Source of the DNA: Mycobacterium aquaticum
Lineage (GTDB): Bacteria > Actinomycetota > Actinomycetes > Mycobacteriales > Mycobacteriaceae
Assembly: GCF_002086485.1 (NCBI RefSeq)
Contig: NZ_MVHF01000003.1
Span: 186,001-250,000, forward strand
Reading direction: 5' to 3'
DNA: 64,000 nt
The notes under the pieces are model-generated. The model did no database searches. It saw only the letters and a list, made by a program, of their open reading frames with translations, and had not been told where the DNA came from. The translations under genes were made by a program, and so were the position numbers. Every line of letters begins with the position of its first letter. The first letter of the stretch is position 1. Below, piece by piece: positions 31,411 to 41,325 of this stretch.

Positions 31411-32277
31411 GTGTCACACTCGGATTTCGAGGAGCTGCTGGCGGTTCTCGACCTCAAGCGCGTCGACGACAACCTCTTCATCGGGACGCACCCGAGCAAG
31501 AACCCGATACGCACGTTCGGCGGTCAGATGATCGCGCAGGCGTTCGTGGCGGGTGGTCGATCACTCGAGCACAAGCAGCCGCCGAGCGCGCTGAACGCCC
31601 ACTTCATCGCCGGTGGTGACCCCGAGAAAGACCTCGAGTTCCACATCGTGCGGCTACGCGACGAGAAGCGTTTCGCCAATCGTCGGGTGGACGTCATGCA
31701 GGACGGTCAGCTCTTGACAACCGTGATGCTCTCCTACATGAACGGCGGGCGCGGCCTCGAACACAGCGTGGCCGCGCCCGACGTCGCACACCCCGACACG
31801 CTGCCGAAGATCGATGAGCTGTTGCGGGGATACGAGGAAACCGTGCCCTTGTTCGTCGAGGCGTTGCGGCCCATCGAATGGCGCTACACCAACGACCCGG
31901 CCTGGGTGATGCGGAACAAAGGGGAGCGCCTCGACCACAACCGGGTGTGGCTCAAGACCGAGGGCACCATGCCCGACGACCCGGTGTTGCACGGCGCCGC
32001 GCTGGTGTATTCGTCGGACACCACGGTGCTCGATTCGATCATCACCACGCACGGTCTGTCGTGGGGCTTCGACCGCATCTTCGCGGTGACGATGAACCAC
32101 TCGGTGTGGTTTCACCGGCCGATCAAGTTCGACGAATGGGTGTTGTACTCGACCACCTCTCCGGTCGCGGCCGAGTCCCGCGGCCTTGGCACCGGACACT
32201 TCTTCGACGAGTCCGGGCAGCTGCTGGCGACGGTCGTGCAGGAAGGCATCGTCAAGTACTTTCCCGCGTCGCGCTAG
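31411..32277 (+). CDS. tesB1: Acyl-CoA thioesterase II (TesB family)
   Basis: Hydrolyses acyl-CoA to free fatty acid and CoA. 288 residues with the double hot-dog fold: N-terminal FGGQMIAQAF and C-terminal TTHGLSWGFD with MNHSVWFHRP, the usual active-site blocks. GTG start follows GAGGAGAGG, a strong ribosome-binding site, 17 bases after pykA, so the two may share a transcript. The 3' end overlaps the reverse-strand gene by 4 bases. Confidence 0.93.
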   Translation: MSHSDFEELLAVLDLKRVDDNLFIGTHPSKNPIRTFGGQMIAQAFVAGGRSLEHKQPPSALNAHFIAGGDPEKDLEFHIVRLRDEKRFANRRVDVMQDGQLLTTVMLSYMNGGRGLEHSVAAPDVAHPDTLPKIDELLRGYEETVPLFVEALRPIEWRYTNDPAWVMRNKGERLDHNRVWLKTEGTMPDDPVLHGAALVYSSDTTVLDSIITTHGLSWGFDRIFAVTMNHSVWFHRPIKFDEWVLYSTTSPVAAESRGLGTGHFFDESGQLLATVVQEGIVKYFPASR

Positions 32278-32867
32278 CGCGTCGACGTCGGAGTGACGCC
32301 GAGACCGTGCTCCACCCGGCTGCGTAAGGCGTCCTCGCACTGTTGTTGTGCGACGGGATCGCTGCCCGCGCGTTGCATGCAATCCATGTATTCACGGCCG
32401 CCGAATTCGTCGAACCAGCGCTGACCGACGCCGATCCACACCCAGATGAAGGCGATCGACACCACCACGGCGATGGTTCCGAGCACGATGCCGCTGGTGG
32501 CGACGCCCCGGTTGTCGGCCTCGCCGCGTTTGCACCGGCCCAGCGCCGCGATCCCCACGATCACCGCGATGAGCCCGAGCACGATGCCACCGATCACCGA
32601 CAACGACAGCACGAGGCCGATGATGGCGAGCACCAGCGCTGCGGTGCCAAGCCCATTGCGTGGTCCGACTGCTGGGCGCGGCGGGGGTGGCACGGGATAG
32701 CCACCGTACGGAGACGGCGGATAACCGCCACCGTAGGGCGGCGAGGGATAGCTGCTGTAGGGCGGCGGCGGGTAGGGGCCCGGGTACGGTCCGTACGGTG
32801 TCGGCGATGCGGCCGGTGGAGCGGGTCTGTCCGACTCTGTGCCACCACCACCGCGCGCGTCGGTCAT
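32274..32867 (-). CDS. DUF4190-type membrane protein with Pro/Tyr-rich N-terminus
   Basis: 197 residues. The first 75 or so are Pro/Tyr/Gly-rich (PYPPPPYSSYPSPPYGG type). Two helices follow (ALVLAIIGLVLSLSVIGGIVLG and a second at SGIVLGTIAVVVSIAFIW), then a C-terminal outer segment with two Cys (DCMQRAGSDP, QQQCEDAL). This matches the mycobacterial Rv1619-position protein. ATG at 32867 chosen over an upstream start running into the cydC gap. Function unknown. Confidence 0.82.
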   Translation of the reverse strand: MTDARGGGGTESDRPAPPAASPTPYGPYPGPYPPPPYSSYPSPPYGGGYPPSPYGGYPVPPPPRPAVGPRNGLGTAALVLAIIGLVLSLSVIGGIVLGLIAVIVGIAALGRCKRGEADNRGVATSGIVLGTIAVVVSIAFIWVWIGVGQRWFDEFGGREYMDCMQRAGSDPVAQQQCEDALRSRVEHGLGVTPTSTR

Positions 32868-32877
32868 GTGACCGAGG

Positions 32878-34419
32878 CTACTCGTCGGACCTGCGGGGCA
32901 GCGCCGCACAGCGGATCGTCGGGCAGTCGACACCGGCCGGTAGATGATGCGTTGCCACCACCACGGTTCGGTCGGCCGCGAACAGGCCGCCGGGCGTGAG
33001 CAACTCGGTCAGGATGCGTTCGGCATCGGCCGCGTCGAGGTTCTCCGTCGGCTCGTCGAGCAGGACGATCGGGAAGCTCGAGATCAGCGCCCGGGCCAGC
33101 AGCAGCCGCCTGCGTTGGCCCGCAGACACTGCAGCCGCGCCGCCCACCAGAATGCTGGACAACCCGTCGGGAAGTGCCGCGAACCAAGTTCCGAGGCCGA
33201 CGCGATGCAGGGCAGCCGACAGTTCATCGTCGGTGGCGTCACCTCGGGCTACCAGCAGGTTGTCGCGCACCGTGGTGTCGAACAGGTGCGCGTCCTCGGC
33301 GAAAAACGCTGCGCGCTGCGGCTTCTCGGTGTACTGGCCGGCGATCGCCATCAACAACGTCGTCTTGCCCGAGCCGCTGGGGCCCAGGACCGCGAGACGT
33401 GCGCCCGGCTGCAGGTCCACCGCTGCGGCGGCAGGACGACGACGCAGGCCTGGCTCGGGTTCGGTGAGGGCCCGCAGTCTGCGGGCAGCGATGCGTGAGC
33501 GCCCCAGCTGCAAAGCGGCGTCTGGCAGGGCGGCGGTCGCCTCGAATGCCGAGAGAGGCAGCAACATCAGGATCGCCACGGTGGTCGGGGCGACCGTCGG
33601 CGCCAGGGCGAGGGCAGCGACGACGGAGCCCAGCACGCTCGCACCGATGGCTGCGCTGGGCATGGCGGCGGCGACAGCGGCGGGCGCCGCGGCTCTGTCG
33701 ACGGCGTGGCCCAAGGCCGTGTGCTGTCGCTCGGACTCGTTGATCACCGCGGCCAGGCGCCCACTGACGCGCAGCTCCGGGGCGTATTCGAGCGCCAACA
33801 TGGTGGCCGTGTCGCGCTGCGAACGATGGTGCGCAGCAACTGATTCCGATGCGTCGGCGGCGCGGGCCGCGATGCCGGGAGCGAGGACCCCAGCGATCAG
33901 CAGGCACACGGCGAGCACGGCAGCGGCGGCAGGCGAGATCACGGCGATGACGCCGACTGCGGCGGCCGACAGCACCACGGACACCACGATGGGCAACAGT
34001 GCCCGCACCAGCACGTCGGCCAGATCGTCGACCGAGCCGCCGATTCGGGCCACGAGTTCACCGCTGGGCATCCGCATCACGTCATCGGTGGCCGTCTCGG
34101 CGAGCCGGCGGTACAACCCGGTACGGGCATTGGCTGCCGCCCGCAGAGCGGTGTCGTGGGACGCCAGCCGTTGGCAGTAGCCGAGCACTCCTCGGGAAAT
34201 GCCCAGCGCGCGAACGGCAACCACGGCCACCGAGAGGTCCAGCACCGGCGGCATCTGCCAGGCCCGGGTGATCAGCCATGCGGAGATGCCGGCCAACGCC
34301 AAGGCACTGCCCAGTGACAGCACCCCGAACATGCTGGCCAGCGCCAGCCGACCGACCCGGGGCCTCAGCAGTTGCCAGGAGAACCCCAGCAGCGGGTCAT
34401 CGCGGAACACGTGAATCAC
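32878..34419 (-). CDS. cydC: Heterodimeric ABC exporter subunit CydC
   Basis: With CydD it forms the transporter needed for cytochrome bd assembly, linked to thiol and heme handling across the membrane. 513 residues: six-helix domain (about 1-290), then an ATPase domain with GPSGSGKTT, signature VSAGQRRRL and Walker B IVLLDEP. GTG start lies 23 bases inside the end of cydD. Last gene of the cydABDC run. Confidence 0.93.
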   Translation of the reverse strand: MIHVFRDDPLLGFSWQLLRPRVGRLALASMFGVLSLGSALALAGISAWLITRAWQMPPVLDLSVAVVAVRALGISRGVLGYCQRLASHDTALRAAANARTGLYRRLAETATDDVMRMPSGELVARIGGSVDDLADVLVRALLPIVVSVVLSAAAVGVIAVISPAAAAVLAVCLLIAGVLAPGIAARAADASESVAAHHRSQRDTATMLALEYAPELRVSGRLAAVINESERQHTALGHAVDRAAAPAAVAAAMPSAAIGASVLGSVVAALALAPTVAPTTVAILMLLPLSAFEATAALPDAALQLGRSRIAARRLRALTEPEPGLRRRPAAAAVDLQPGARLAVLGPSGSGKTTLLMAIAGQYTEKPQRAAFFAEDAHLFDTTVRDNLLVARGDATDDELSAALHRVGLGTWFAALPDGLSSILVGGAAAVSAGQRRRLLLARALISSFPIVLLDEPTENLDAADAERILTELLTPGGLFAADRTVVVATHHLPAGVDCPTIRCAALPRRSDE

Positions 34420-35998
34420 CCACCGTCACAACCGCATCGCCGATCGCCAGCACCGGATCGCGGTGCCCGACCACCACCACGGTGGCGCCGGAGGCTGCCC
34501 TGGCCGTGATGGCGCGCAGGACGCGAGCCTCCAGTTCGGCATCCAGGTGAGCAGTCGGCTCGTCCAGCAGCAGCACCGGGGCGGGGGACCCGAGTACGCG
34601 GGCCAGGCCGAGCCGTTGCCGCTGCCCGAGCGACAGGCCCACCCCGTCACGGCCGATCACGGTGTCCAACCCGTCCGGAAGGCTGTCGCAGACCTCATCG
34701 AAACCTGCACTGCGACAGGCACTGTCGAGATCGGGCAACGGGCCGAGCAACTCCAGGTTGGCGCGCACGGTACCAGGAATCAGCACCGGACGGTGTGGCA
34801 GCCAGGCGACCTGACGCCACCAGGCCTCCGGGTCGAGCTCGCCCACCTCGACTCCGTCGACCTCTACCCCTGGCTCATCTGTCAGACCCAGAATCGCCTG
34901 CAGCGCCGTACTTTTCCCGGCACCGTTGGGACCGGTGAGAACAGTGACCCGCCCCGGTTCGATCGCAGTGCCGAAGCCTGCGACGTCGATCCTGGGCGCT
35001 GCCCCCGGTGGCATACGGGTCCCGGCCGGTCGAGGCGGCGCAGTACACAGTGCGAAGGCCGCCTCGGCCGCGGTCTTGCCGTCCTGCGCGGCGTGGAACG
35101 CCGCACCCACCCGTCTCAGCGGCCAGAACACCTCAGGGGCCAGCAGTAACGCGGTCAGGGCGGCCGCCAGTGTCATATCGCCGAAGACCAGTCGTAGGCC
35201 GACGCTGACCGCCACCAGGGCCACGCCGAGTGTGGCCAGCAGTTCCAGCACCAGCGCCGACAAGAACGAGATCCGCAGCGTCGCCATGGTCGAACGCCGA
35301 TGTGCGGCGGACAGTTCGGCGATGCGCTGCACCGACCCGCCGGCCCTCCCGAGCGCGCGCAAGGTCGGGATCCCGGCGACCAGGTCGAGTAGCCGGCTCT
35401 GCAGGGTGGTCAGCGCACTCAGCGCCGCCGCCGACCGGTCCGCGGTGAGCAACCCGATCAGCACCATGAAGATGGGGATGAGCGGGAGCGCGATCATCAC
35501 GATCGCGGCGGCCTGAATGTCGTAACACGCCATCACCACCAGAGCTGCCGGGGTGAGGATGCCGGCGAGCACCACGGCGGGCAGATAGCCGCTGAAATAT
35601 GGCCGCAGCCCGTCGAGGCCGCGGGTCACCACCGCGGCGGCCGTATCCCGGTCGGCGGCCAATTGCCGGGGCGGCAGAGCGGTCACCGAACGCAGAACCT
35701 GGCCGGACAACTCGCCGATGACTGCGGTGGCGCCGCGCTGGGAAAGCCTGCCCTGCAGCCATTGCGCGACGGTACGGACGGTCCAGATCAGTCCGAGCGC
35801 CAGAAGCGAGGAATGCCAGTCTGATCCGGAATCGGGATTGACGACCACACCGGCCACGAGATGGGCGAGCACCACCGCCGACGCGATGGTGCTCCCGGCA
35901 ATCACCACGCCGCAGGCCACCGCGGCCGCCAGGTAGCGGCGCAGCGCCGTGACGGATCCCGTCCCGCCGCGGATGCCCAGGGCGCGCCAGAGATTCAG
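34397..35998 (-). CDS. cydD: Heterodimeric ABC exporter subunit CydD
   Basis: Partner of CydC. ATPase motifs GPNGAGKST, LSLGQRQRL and VLLLDEP follow a six-helix domain. The first conventional start (GTG, 35920) would remove a basic, well-formed N-terminus. The frame extends 26 codons further to a CTG at 35998 whose CTGA overlaps the cydB stop, giving an N-terminus LNLWRALGIRGG and 533 residues. I favour this rare CTG start because every neighbouring junction is a 4-base overlap; it is inference. Overlaps cydC by 23 bases. Confidence 0.88.
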   Translation of the reverse strand: MNLWRALGIRGGTGSVTALRRYLAAAVACGVVIAGSTIASAVVLAHLVAGVVVNPDSGSDWHSSLLALGLIWTVRTVAQWLQGRLSQRGATAVIGELSGQVLRSVTALPPRQLAADRDTAAAVVTRGLDGLRPYFSGYLPAVVLAGILTPAALVVMACYDIQAAAIVMIALPLIPIFMVLIGLLTADRSAAALSALTTLQSRLLDLVAGIPTLRALGRAGGSVQRIAELSAAHRRSTMATLRISFLSALVLELLATLGVALVAVSVGLRLVFGDMTLAAALTALLLAPEVFWPLRRVGAAFHAAQDGKTAAEAAFALCTAPPRPAGTRMPPGAAPRIDVAGFGTAIEPGRVTVLTGPNGAGKSTALQAILGLTDEPGVEVDGVEVGELDPEAWWRQVAWLPHRPVLIPGTVRANLELLGPLPDLDSACRSAGFDEVCDSLPDGLDTVIGRDGVGLSLGQRQRLGLARVLGSPAPVLLLDEPTAHLDAELEARVLRAITARAASGATVVVVGHRDPVLAIGDAVVTVGDSRVPR

Positions 35999-37071
35999 TC
36001 CGACCGCCGGGAGAGCCCGATCGGCTCCGGTATGCGGTCAGCTGAGATGCGTTTGCGGAAAACCCAATACGTCCACGCCTGGTACACCATCACCAGCGGC
36101 GCGAACACCAGCGCCGCCCAGGTCATGACCTTCAGTGTGTACGGGGACGACGAACCGTTGTGAATGGTCAGGCTCCAATCGGGGTTCAGTGTCGAGGGCA
36201 CCAGATTCGGGTACAGCGCACCGAACAGCAGAACCACCACGGCGGCAACCACAATCGTGGTGCAGACGAAGGCCCAGCCCTCGCCGGTGCGGCTGAACAC
36301 CCTGGCCACCGCGGCCAACTGCGCCACCACGGCGATCCCCAGCACGATCCAGGTCCAGGGCTTGCCGTAGCTGAGCTGGGTCCACACTCCGAAGCCCGCC
36401 ACCAGGACCGTCGCCGGGATCGCCAACTTCCCGGCGAAACCGAACGCGTCGGTGCGCACGGTGCCGCTGGACTTCAGCGCGACGAATACCGCACCGTGCA
36501 GGGCGAACAACGATCCGGTGGCCACGCCGCCCAGCAGGGTGTACGGGTTGACGATGTCAGTGATTCCGGCGTGCATCTGCCCGTGTGCGTCGACCGGCAT
36601 GCCGTGCACGAGCCCCGCGAACGCGACGCCCCACAGAATGGCCGGCACCCACGATCCGACCGCGATGGCGATGTCAGCCCATCGGCGCCAGCCGGGATCG
36701 TCGATCTTGCCGCGCCATTCGATGGCCACCACTCGCACGATCATCGAGCAGAGGATCGCCAGCAGCGGCAGATACAGACCGGAGAAGACGGTCGCATACA
36801 TCTCCGGGAACGCCGCGAACATCGCGCCGCCGGCGGTGATAAGCCACACCTCGTTGCCGTCCCACACCGGGCCGATCGTGTTGAGCACGGCGCGGCGGTG
36901 CTGCTCGGCATCGGTTCCGGCGCGACCTGCGGTGTCCGATTTGCTCCTCACGTCCGCGGCCCGACCGAAGAAGCTCATCAACATCCCGACACCGAAGTCG
37001 AATCCCTCCAGGACGAAGAATCCGAGGAACAGCACGGCCAGCAGAATGAACCAGAGTTCCTGTAATCCCAT
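35995..37071 (-). CDS. cydB: Cytochrome bd ubiquinol/menaquinol oxidase subunit II
   Basis: Membrane subunit of the high-affinity terminal oxidase that works at low oxygen. 358 residues with eight or nine helices, typical GFDFGVGML near the N-terminus and NTIGPVWDGNEVWLI. Pairs with CydA 29 bases upstream on the reverse strand. The stop overlaps the proposed cydD start. Confidence 0.95.
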   Translation of the reverse strand: MGLQELWFILLAVLFLGFFVLEGFDFGVGMLMSFFGRAADVRSKSDTAGRAGTDAEQHRRAVLNTIGPVWDGNEVWLITAGGAMFAAFPEMYATVFSGLYLPLLAILCSMIVRVVAIEWRGKIDDPGWRRWADIAIAVGSWVPAILWGVAFAGLVHGMPVDAHGQMHAGITDIVNPYTLLGGVATGSLFALHGAVFVALKSSGTVRTDAFGFAGKLAIPATVLVAGFGVWTQLSYGKPWTWIVLGIAVVAQLAAVARVFSRTGEGWAFVCTTIVVAAVVVLLFGALYPNLVPSTLNPDWSLTIHNGSSSPYTLKVMTWAALVFAPLVMVYQAWTYWVFRKRISADRIPEPIGLSRRSD

Positions 37072-37100
37072 CGAATCGCTCCTCGACTCGTACGGCGCGC

Positions 37101-38606
37101 TCAGTAGGCGAACGACAACGGTGCGACGTCGTCGGCACCCGGCGGTGCCGGCGGCGCCGGTTCGGAGTCGTGTTCCAGCGGCCCGGCCACGACGTAGCGG
37201 CGCAGCAGGAAGAACCAGATGACCGCGAGCACGGCGTAGAGCAATGTGAAGGTCACCAGGGACAGCACCACGACGGTCATCGAGTTGTGCGACACGCCTT
37301 GGGCCACGGTCAGCCGGATATTCGGATCACCGGTCGGGTTGGGCGCGACGACCCAGGGCTGGCGGCCCATCTCGGTGAACACCCATCCCGCGCTGTTGGC
37401 CAAAAACGGTGTGGGGATGGTCAGTAGCGCGAACCACGAGAACCAGCGCTGGTTCGGAATCCGGCCGCCACGGGTCAGCCACAGCGCGGCGACCGCGAAA
37501 AGACCTGGCACTGCGAGGAATCCGATCATCGCGCGGAACGACCAATAGGTGACGAACAGGTTGGGCCGGTAGTCGCCGGGCCCGAACTTGTGTTCGTACA
37601 TCTGCTGCAGATCCTGCACGCCGTCCAGGTGCACGCCGCTGAACTTGCCCTCGGCCAAGAACGGCAGGACGAACGGCACTTCGATGGCGTGCACGACACT
37701 GTCGCAGTTGTTGTGGGTCCCGACGGTCAGCACCGAGAAATCCGGGTCGGTTTGGCTGTGGCACAACGATTCTGCCGAGGCCATCTTCATCGGCTGCTGC
37801 TGGAACATCAGCTTGCCCTGGGCATCGCCGGTGAAGAACAGCCCGATGGCCGCAACCAGGGTCACCAGGCAGCCGAGGATGGTGGCCGGCCGGTACATGT
37901 TGACCGCGTCTTGGGCGGGGGTGGTGCCGCTGTGATGACCGGCGCTGTCGGCAATATGATCAACAGCGCCCAGCCGGTGCGATCGCACCATCCACCAGGC
38001 GGACACGCACGCGACGAACACACCTGCGGTCAGGAACGCTCCGGCGACCGCGTGCGAAAACGCGGCGATCGCAGTGTTGTTGGTGAACAGGGCGACGATG
38101 CTGGTCAGCTCGGCGCGTCCCTTCTCCGCGTTGAACACCGCTCCGACCGGGTGCTGCATGAACGAGTTGGCCGCGATGATGAAGAACGCCGACATGTTCA
38201 CCGCGATGGCCACCACCCAGATGCAGGCGAGGTGCACCAGCCGGGGCAGCCGCGTCCAACCGAAGATCCACAGCCCGATGAACGTGGACTCGAAGAAGAA
38301 CGCGGCCAGGCCCTCCATGGCCAACGGCGCGCCGAAGATATCGCCGACGAACCGCGAGTACTCGCTCCAGTTCATCCCGAACTGGAACTCCTGCACGATT
38401 CCGGTGGCCACGCCGATCGCGAAGTTGATCAGGAACAGCTTGCCGAAGAACCGAGTGAGCCGATACCAGCTGTCATTGTCGGTGATCACCCACACGGTCT
38501 GCATGATGGCGATCAACGGTGCCAACCCAATGGTCAGCGGAACAAATATGAAGTGGTACACGGTGGTGATTCCGAATTGCCACCGTGACACATCCAGTGC
38601 GTCCAT
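37101..38606 (-). CDS. cydA: Cytochrome bd oxidase subunit I
   Basis: Heme-bearing quinol-oxidising subunit. 501 residues. N-terminal SRWQFGITTVYHFIF carries H18, a heme ligand. QEFQFGMNWSEYSRFVGDIFG and FMQHPVGA blocks are conserved. The heme b558 Met is expected near residue 340. The reverse-strand upstream region contains a TAGATT -10-like hexamer (38635-38640); no clear CRP or other operator was found. First gene of cydABDC. Confidence 0.95.
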   Translation of the reverse strand: MDALDVSRWQFGITTVYHFIFVPLTIGLAPLIAIMQTVWVITDNDSWYRLTRFFGKLFLINFAIGVATGIVQEFQFGMNWSEYSRFVGDIFGAPLAMEGLAAFFFESTFIGLWIFGWTRLPRLVHLACIWVVAIAVNMSAFFIIAANSFMQHPVGAVFNAEKGRAELTSIVALFTNNTAIAAFSHAVAGAFLTAGVFVACVSAWWMVRSHRLGAVDHIADSAGHHSGTTPAQDAVNMYRPATILGCLVTLVAAIGLFFTGDAQGKLMFQQQPMKMASAESLCHSQTDPDFSVLTVGTHNNCDSVVHAIEVPFVLPFLAEGKFSGVHLDGVQDLQQMYEHKFGPGDYRPNLFVTYWSFRAMIGFLAVPGLFAVAALWLTRGGRIPNQRWFSWFALLTIPTPFLANSAGWVFTEMGRQPWVVAPNPTGDPNIRLTVAQGVSHNSMTVVVLSLVTFTLLYAVLAVIWFFLLRRYVVAGPLEHDSEPAPPAPPGADDVAPLSFAY

Positions 38607-38702
38607 CTGACCCTACTTCCGAGGTCGCTAGGTCAATCTACGACGAAGTGTAGTAGACATCCGTCTCGGCAACCAGCGTCCCGGGATCATCGACACGGTG
38701 GG

Positions 38703-39293
38703 TTACGTCACCGTGGGCGGTTCCGGGGCGAAGGCGGCCTTCAATTTCTTGGCGTCGCTTCGGATGCCGAAGGCGGAGACGACCTCGACGATGCCGAGCA
38801 CGATCAGGATGATGCCGGTCACCTGGGTGACGGCGACCAGGCCTTCGACCGGTGCGACGAACATGATGACGCCCGCGATGATGCTGAGGATGCCGACGAT
38901 GATCTCCCAAATGCGTCCGGGCAGAGATTGATCACCGATGGCCGACATCGCCGTAGCCACACCGCGGAAGATGAAGCCGACACCAATCCAGATGGCGAGC
39001 AATTGGATCGAGTTGTCCAGGTTGACGAAACACAGCACGGCGAGAACGAGCGACGCCGCGCCACTGATGAACAGCAGTACGCGGCTACCGGCGGGGGAGC
39101 GCAGGCTCAGCGCGAGCACCACCTGCCAGATGCCGGTCACCAAGAGGTAAGCGCCGAAGAAGATTGCTGTCACGATGATTGCGGCAGCGGGGCGAACGAA
39201 CACCAGTACGCCCAGAATGACTGCGAGAACGCCAGTTGCCAGCGTTGCCTTCCACAGATGAGGCAACAGGCTTGGTGCAGCAGTGGTTTCCAT
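38703..39293 (-). CDS. HdeD/DUF308 family membrane protein
   Basis: 196 residues forming three pairs of short hydrophobic helices (about 20-40, 45-65, 75-95, 100-120, 130-150, 155-175) separated by short loops, as in HdeD proteins. E. coli HdeD is associated with acid resistance; the function in mycobacteria is not established. ATG at 39293 chosen, giving METTAAPS at the N-terminus. It sits between cydA and the amino-acid transporter without overlap. Confidence 0.82.
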   Translation of the reverse strand: METTAAPSLLPHLWKATLATGVLAVILGVLVFVRPAAAIIVTAIFFGAYLLVTGIWQVVLALSLRSPAGSRVLLFISGAASLVLAVLCFVNLDNSIQLLAIWIGVGFIFRGVATAMSAIGDQSLPGRIWEIIVGILSIIAGVIMFVAPVEGLVAVTQVTGIILIVLGIVEVVSAFGIRSDAKKLKAAFAPEPPTVT

Positions 39294-39359
39294 GCTGGCA
39301 GTTTGGCACAACAAACAACGCCGGACGCGGATTTTACCGTACCGCTGTGGTGTCGTACT

Positions 39360-39415
39360 GCGGTCGTTAATGTTCGGTTACCCCCAGTGCGGGCTGGGGC
39401 CGCGGTCGTTAACGT
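39360..39415 (+). repeat. Direct repeat upstream of amino-acid ABC operon
   Basis: GCGGTCGTTAATGT (39360-39373) and GCGGTCGTTAACGT (39402-39415) differ at one position and are 42 bases apart, close to four helical turns. The first continues into GTTAA-n6-GTTAC, faintly like a GlnR half-site pair. The position 50-100 bases upstream of the binding-protein gene suggests tandem regulator sites. Regulator identity is a guess. Confidence 0.5.
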
Positions 39416-39467
39416 CTCCGGTTTGATGAGGGCGGAAGACGGCCCTAGGCAGAGAGAAGAGGCAACT

Positions 39468-40385
39468 GTGAAAGCTGGATGTCACGTCCGTCGGGGGAAA
39501 ATGTGGCGCGTCGCAGGGGTGATCGCGGCAAGTGGCGCCCTGATGCTCTCGGGGTGCGCGAACAACAGTGACAGCGGTACGTCAGGCACGGCGACCACCG
39601 CGGCAACGGCTGAGAAGGTCGACTCCATCGCCAACACCGTGCCGGATCCCATCAAGTCGAGCGGCAAGCTCGTCGTCGGTACCGATCCGACGTACGCGCC
39701 GAACGAGTTCAAGGATCCCAACGGCAAGATCATCGGGTTCGATGTCGACCTCATGAACGCCATCGCCGCCACCCTTGGACTGACCCCGGAGTACCGGCCA
39801 TCGGCGTTCGACAAGATCATTCCGTCCGTGCAGGGCGGCAGCTACAACGTCGGCATGTCGTCGTTCACCGACTCGAAGGAACGTGAACAGCAGGTCGACT
39901 TCGTCACCTACTTCCAGGCCGGCTCGGCCTGGGCGCAGAAGGTCGGCGCGGGCATCAACCCCGACGACGCGTGCGGCAAGAGGGTCGCGGTGCAGACGGC
40001 GACGGTGCAGGACACCAACGAGATGCCCGCCCGCAATGCGAAGTGCGCCAAGGAGGGCAAGCCCGCCATCGCCGTACTGAAGTTCGACGACCAGTCCGCA
40101 GCCACCAACGCGGTGCTGCTCGGGCAGGCCGACGCCATGTCGGCCGACTCCCCGGTGACGGCCTACGCGATCAAGCAGAGCGACGGCAAACTCGAACAGG
40201 TCGGTGAGATCTTCGATTCGGCGCCGTACGGCTGGGTGGTCCCCAAGGGCTCGCCGCTGGCCCAGTCGCTGCAGAAGGCCCTCGAGCACCTCATCCAGAC
40301 CGGTGCCTACAAGCAGGTGGCCGCCAACTGGGGCGCCGAGAAGGGACTGATCGACAAGCCGGTCATCAACGGCGCGACCAGCTGA
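39468..40385 (+). CDS. Polar amino-acid ABC transporter, substrate-binding lipoprotein
   Basis: SBP_bac_3 family protein of 305 residues. The signal sequence ends in a lipobox LMLSGC, so it is lipidated (by Lgt) on the outer face. Mature features include KLVVGTDPTYAPNEF and IIGFDVDLMNAIA, with the usual amino-acid binding Asp/Arg region. GTG start follows AGAAGAGG; an internal ATG (39501) is possible. First gene of a three-gene importer; substrate probably a polar or charged amino acid, not determinable here. Confidence 0.9.
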   Translation: MKAGCHVRRGKMWRVAGVIAASGALMLSGCANNSDSGTSGTATTAATAEKVDSIANTVPDPIKSSGKLVVGTDPTYAPNEFKDPNGKIIGFDVDLMNAIAATLGLTPEYRPSAFDKIIPSVQGGSYNVGMSSFTDSKEREQQVDFVTYFQAGSAWAQKVGAGINPDDACGKRVAVQTATVQDTNEMPARNAKCAKEGKPAIAVLKFDDQSAATNAVLLGQADAMSADSPVTAYAIKQSDGKLEQVGEIFDSAPYGWVVPKGSPLAQSLQKALEHLIQTGAYKQVAANWGAEKGLIDKPVINGATS

Positions 40386-40392
40386 GGCGGGA

Positions 40393-41325
40393 ATGGCAGA
40401 CGCATCGCCGCCTCCGGCTGTCGAAGAGGAAACCTCACCTGCCGCCATTGATGCTGTCCCGCTGAGGCATCCGTGGCGGTGGGTGATGGCGGGTCTCGTC
40501 ATCATCGGGCTGGCGCTGTTCGCGTACGGCGCGGCCACCAACGAGGCCTACCGGTGGGACACCTTCGGGAAATACCTGTTCGACCAACGGATTTCGCAGG
40601 CCGCCTGGAACACCCTGCAGCTCACCATCTTCTCCATGGTGCTGGCGTTGATCCTCGGGGTCGCCCTGGCGGTGATGCGGCTGTCGCCGAATCCGGTGCT
40701 CAAAGCGGTGTCCTGGCTGTATCTGTGGATATTCCGCGGCACACCGGTATACGTGCAGTTGGTGCTCTGGGGCCTGGTCCCGGTGATCTACAAGAACATC
40801 CAACTGGGCGTGCCGTTCGGCCCGACCTTCTTCAAATTCAGCCTCAGCGAACCGAATTTCTTCATGTTGGCGATCCTGGGCCTGGGTCTCAACGAGGCGG
40901 CCTACATGGCGGAGATCATCCGCGCCGGAATCAGTTCGGTACCGGAGGGGCAGTCCGAGGCGTCGACCGCACTCGGCATGTCGTGGTGGATGACGATGCG
41001 CCGCACCGTGCTGCCTCAGGCGATGCGGGTCATCATCCCGCCGACCGGTAACGAGTTCATCAGCATGCTCAAGACCACGTCACTGGTGACCGCGGTGCCG
41101 TACAGCTTCGAGTTGTACGGGCGGTCCAAAGACATCGGTGTTGCGCTGTTCCAACCGATCCCGTTGTTGTTGGTGGCGTCCACCTGGTACCTGGCCGTCA
41201 CGAGTGTGCTCATGGTCGGGCAGTACTACCTGGAGCGGTATTACGCGAGGGGCGCGTCGCGGAAGCTGACGTCCAAGCAACTGGAGACCCTGGCCAAGGC
41301 GCAGATGGGAGAGCCGCATCCATGA
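40393..41325 (+). CDS. Polar amino-acid ABC transporter permease
   Basis: HisM/GlnP-type permease of 310 residues. N-terminal cytoplasmic extension (about 25), then helices starting at [16 protein letters not shown]. The EAA loop motif reads [25 protein letters not shown] single permease implies a homodimer. Starts 7 bases after the binding-protein gene and overlaps the ATPase gene by 4 bases. Confidence 0.92.
   Translation: MADASPPPAVEEETSPAAIDAVPLRHPWRWVMAGLVIIGLALFAYGAATNEAYRWDTFGKYLFDQRISQAAWNTLQLTIFSMVLALILGVALAVMRLSPNPVLKAVSWLYLWIFRGTPVYVQLVLWGLVPVIYKNIQLGVPFGPTFFKFSLSEPNFFMLAILGLGLNEAAYMAEIIRAGISSVPEGQSEASTALGMSWWMTMRRTVLPQAMRVIIPPTGNEFISMLKTTSLVTAVPYSFELYGRSKDIGVALFQPIPLLLVASTWYLAVTSVLMVGQYYLERYYARGASRKLTSKQLETLAKAQMGEPHP

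Noticed and set aside
29960..31417. 485-codon reverse-strand ORF antisense to pykA
   Set aside because: Shadow ORF; pyruvate kinase motifs are intact on the forward strand.
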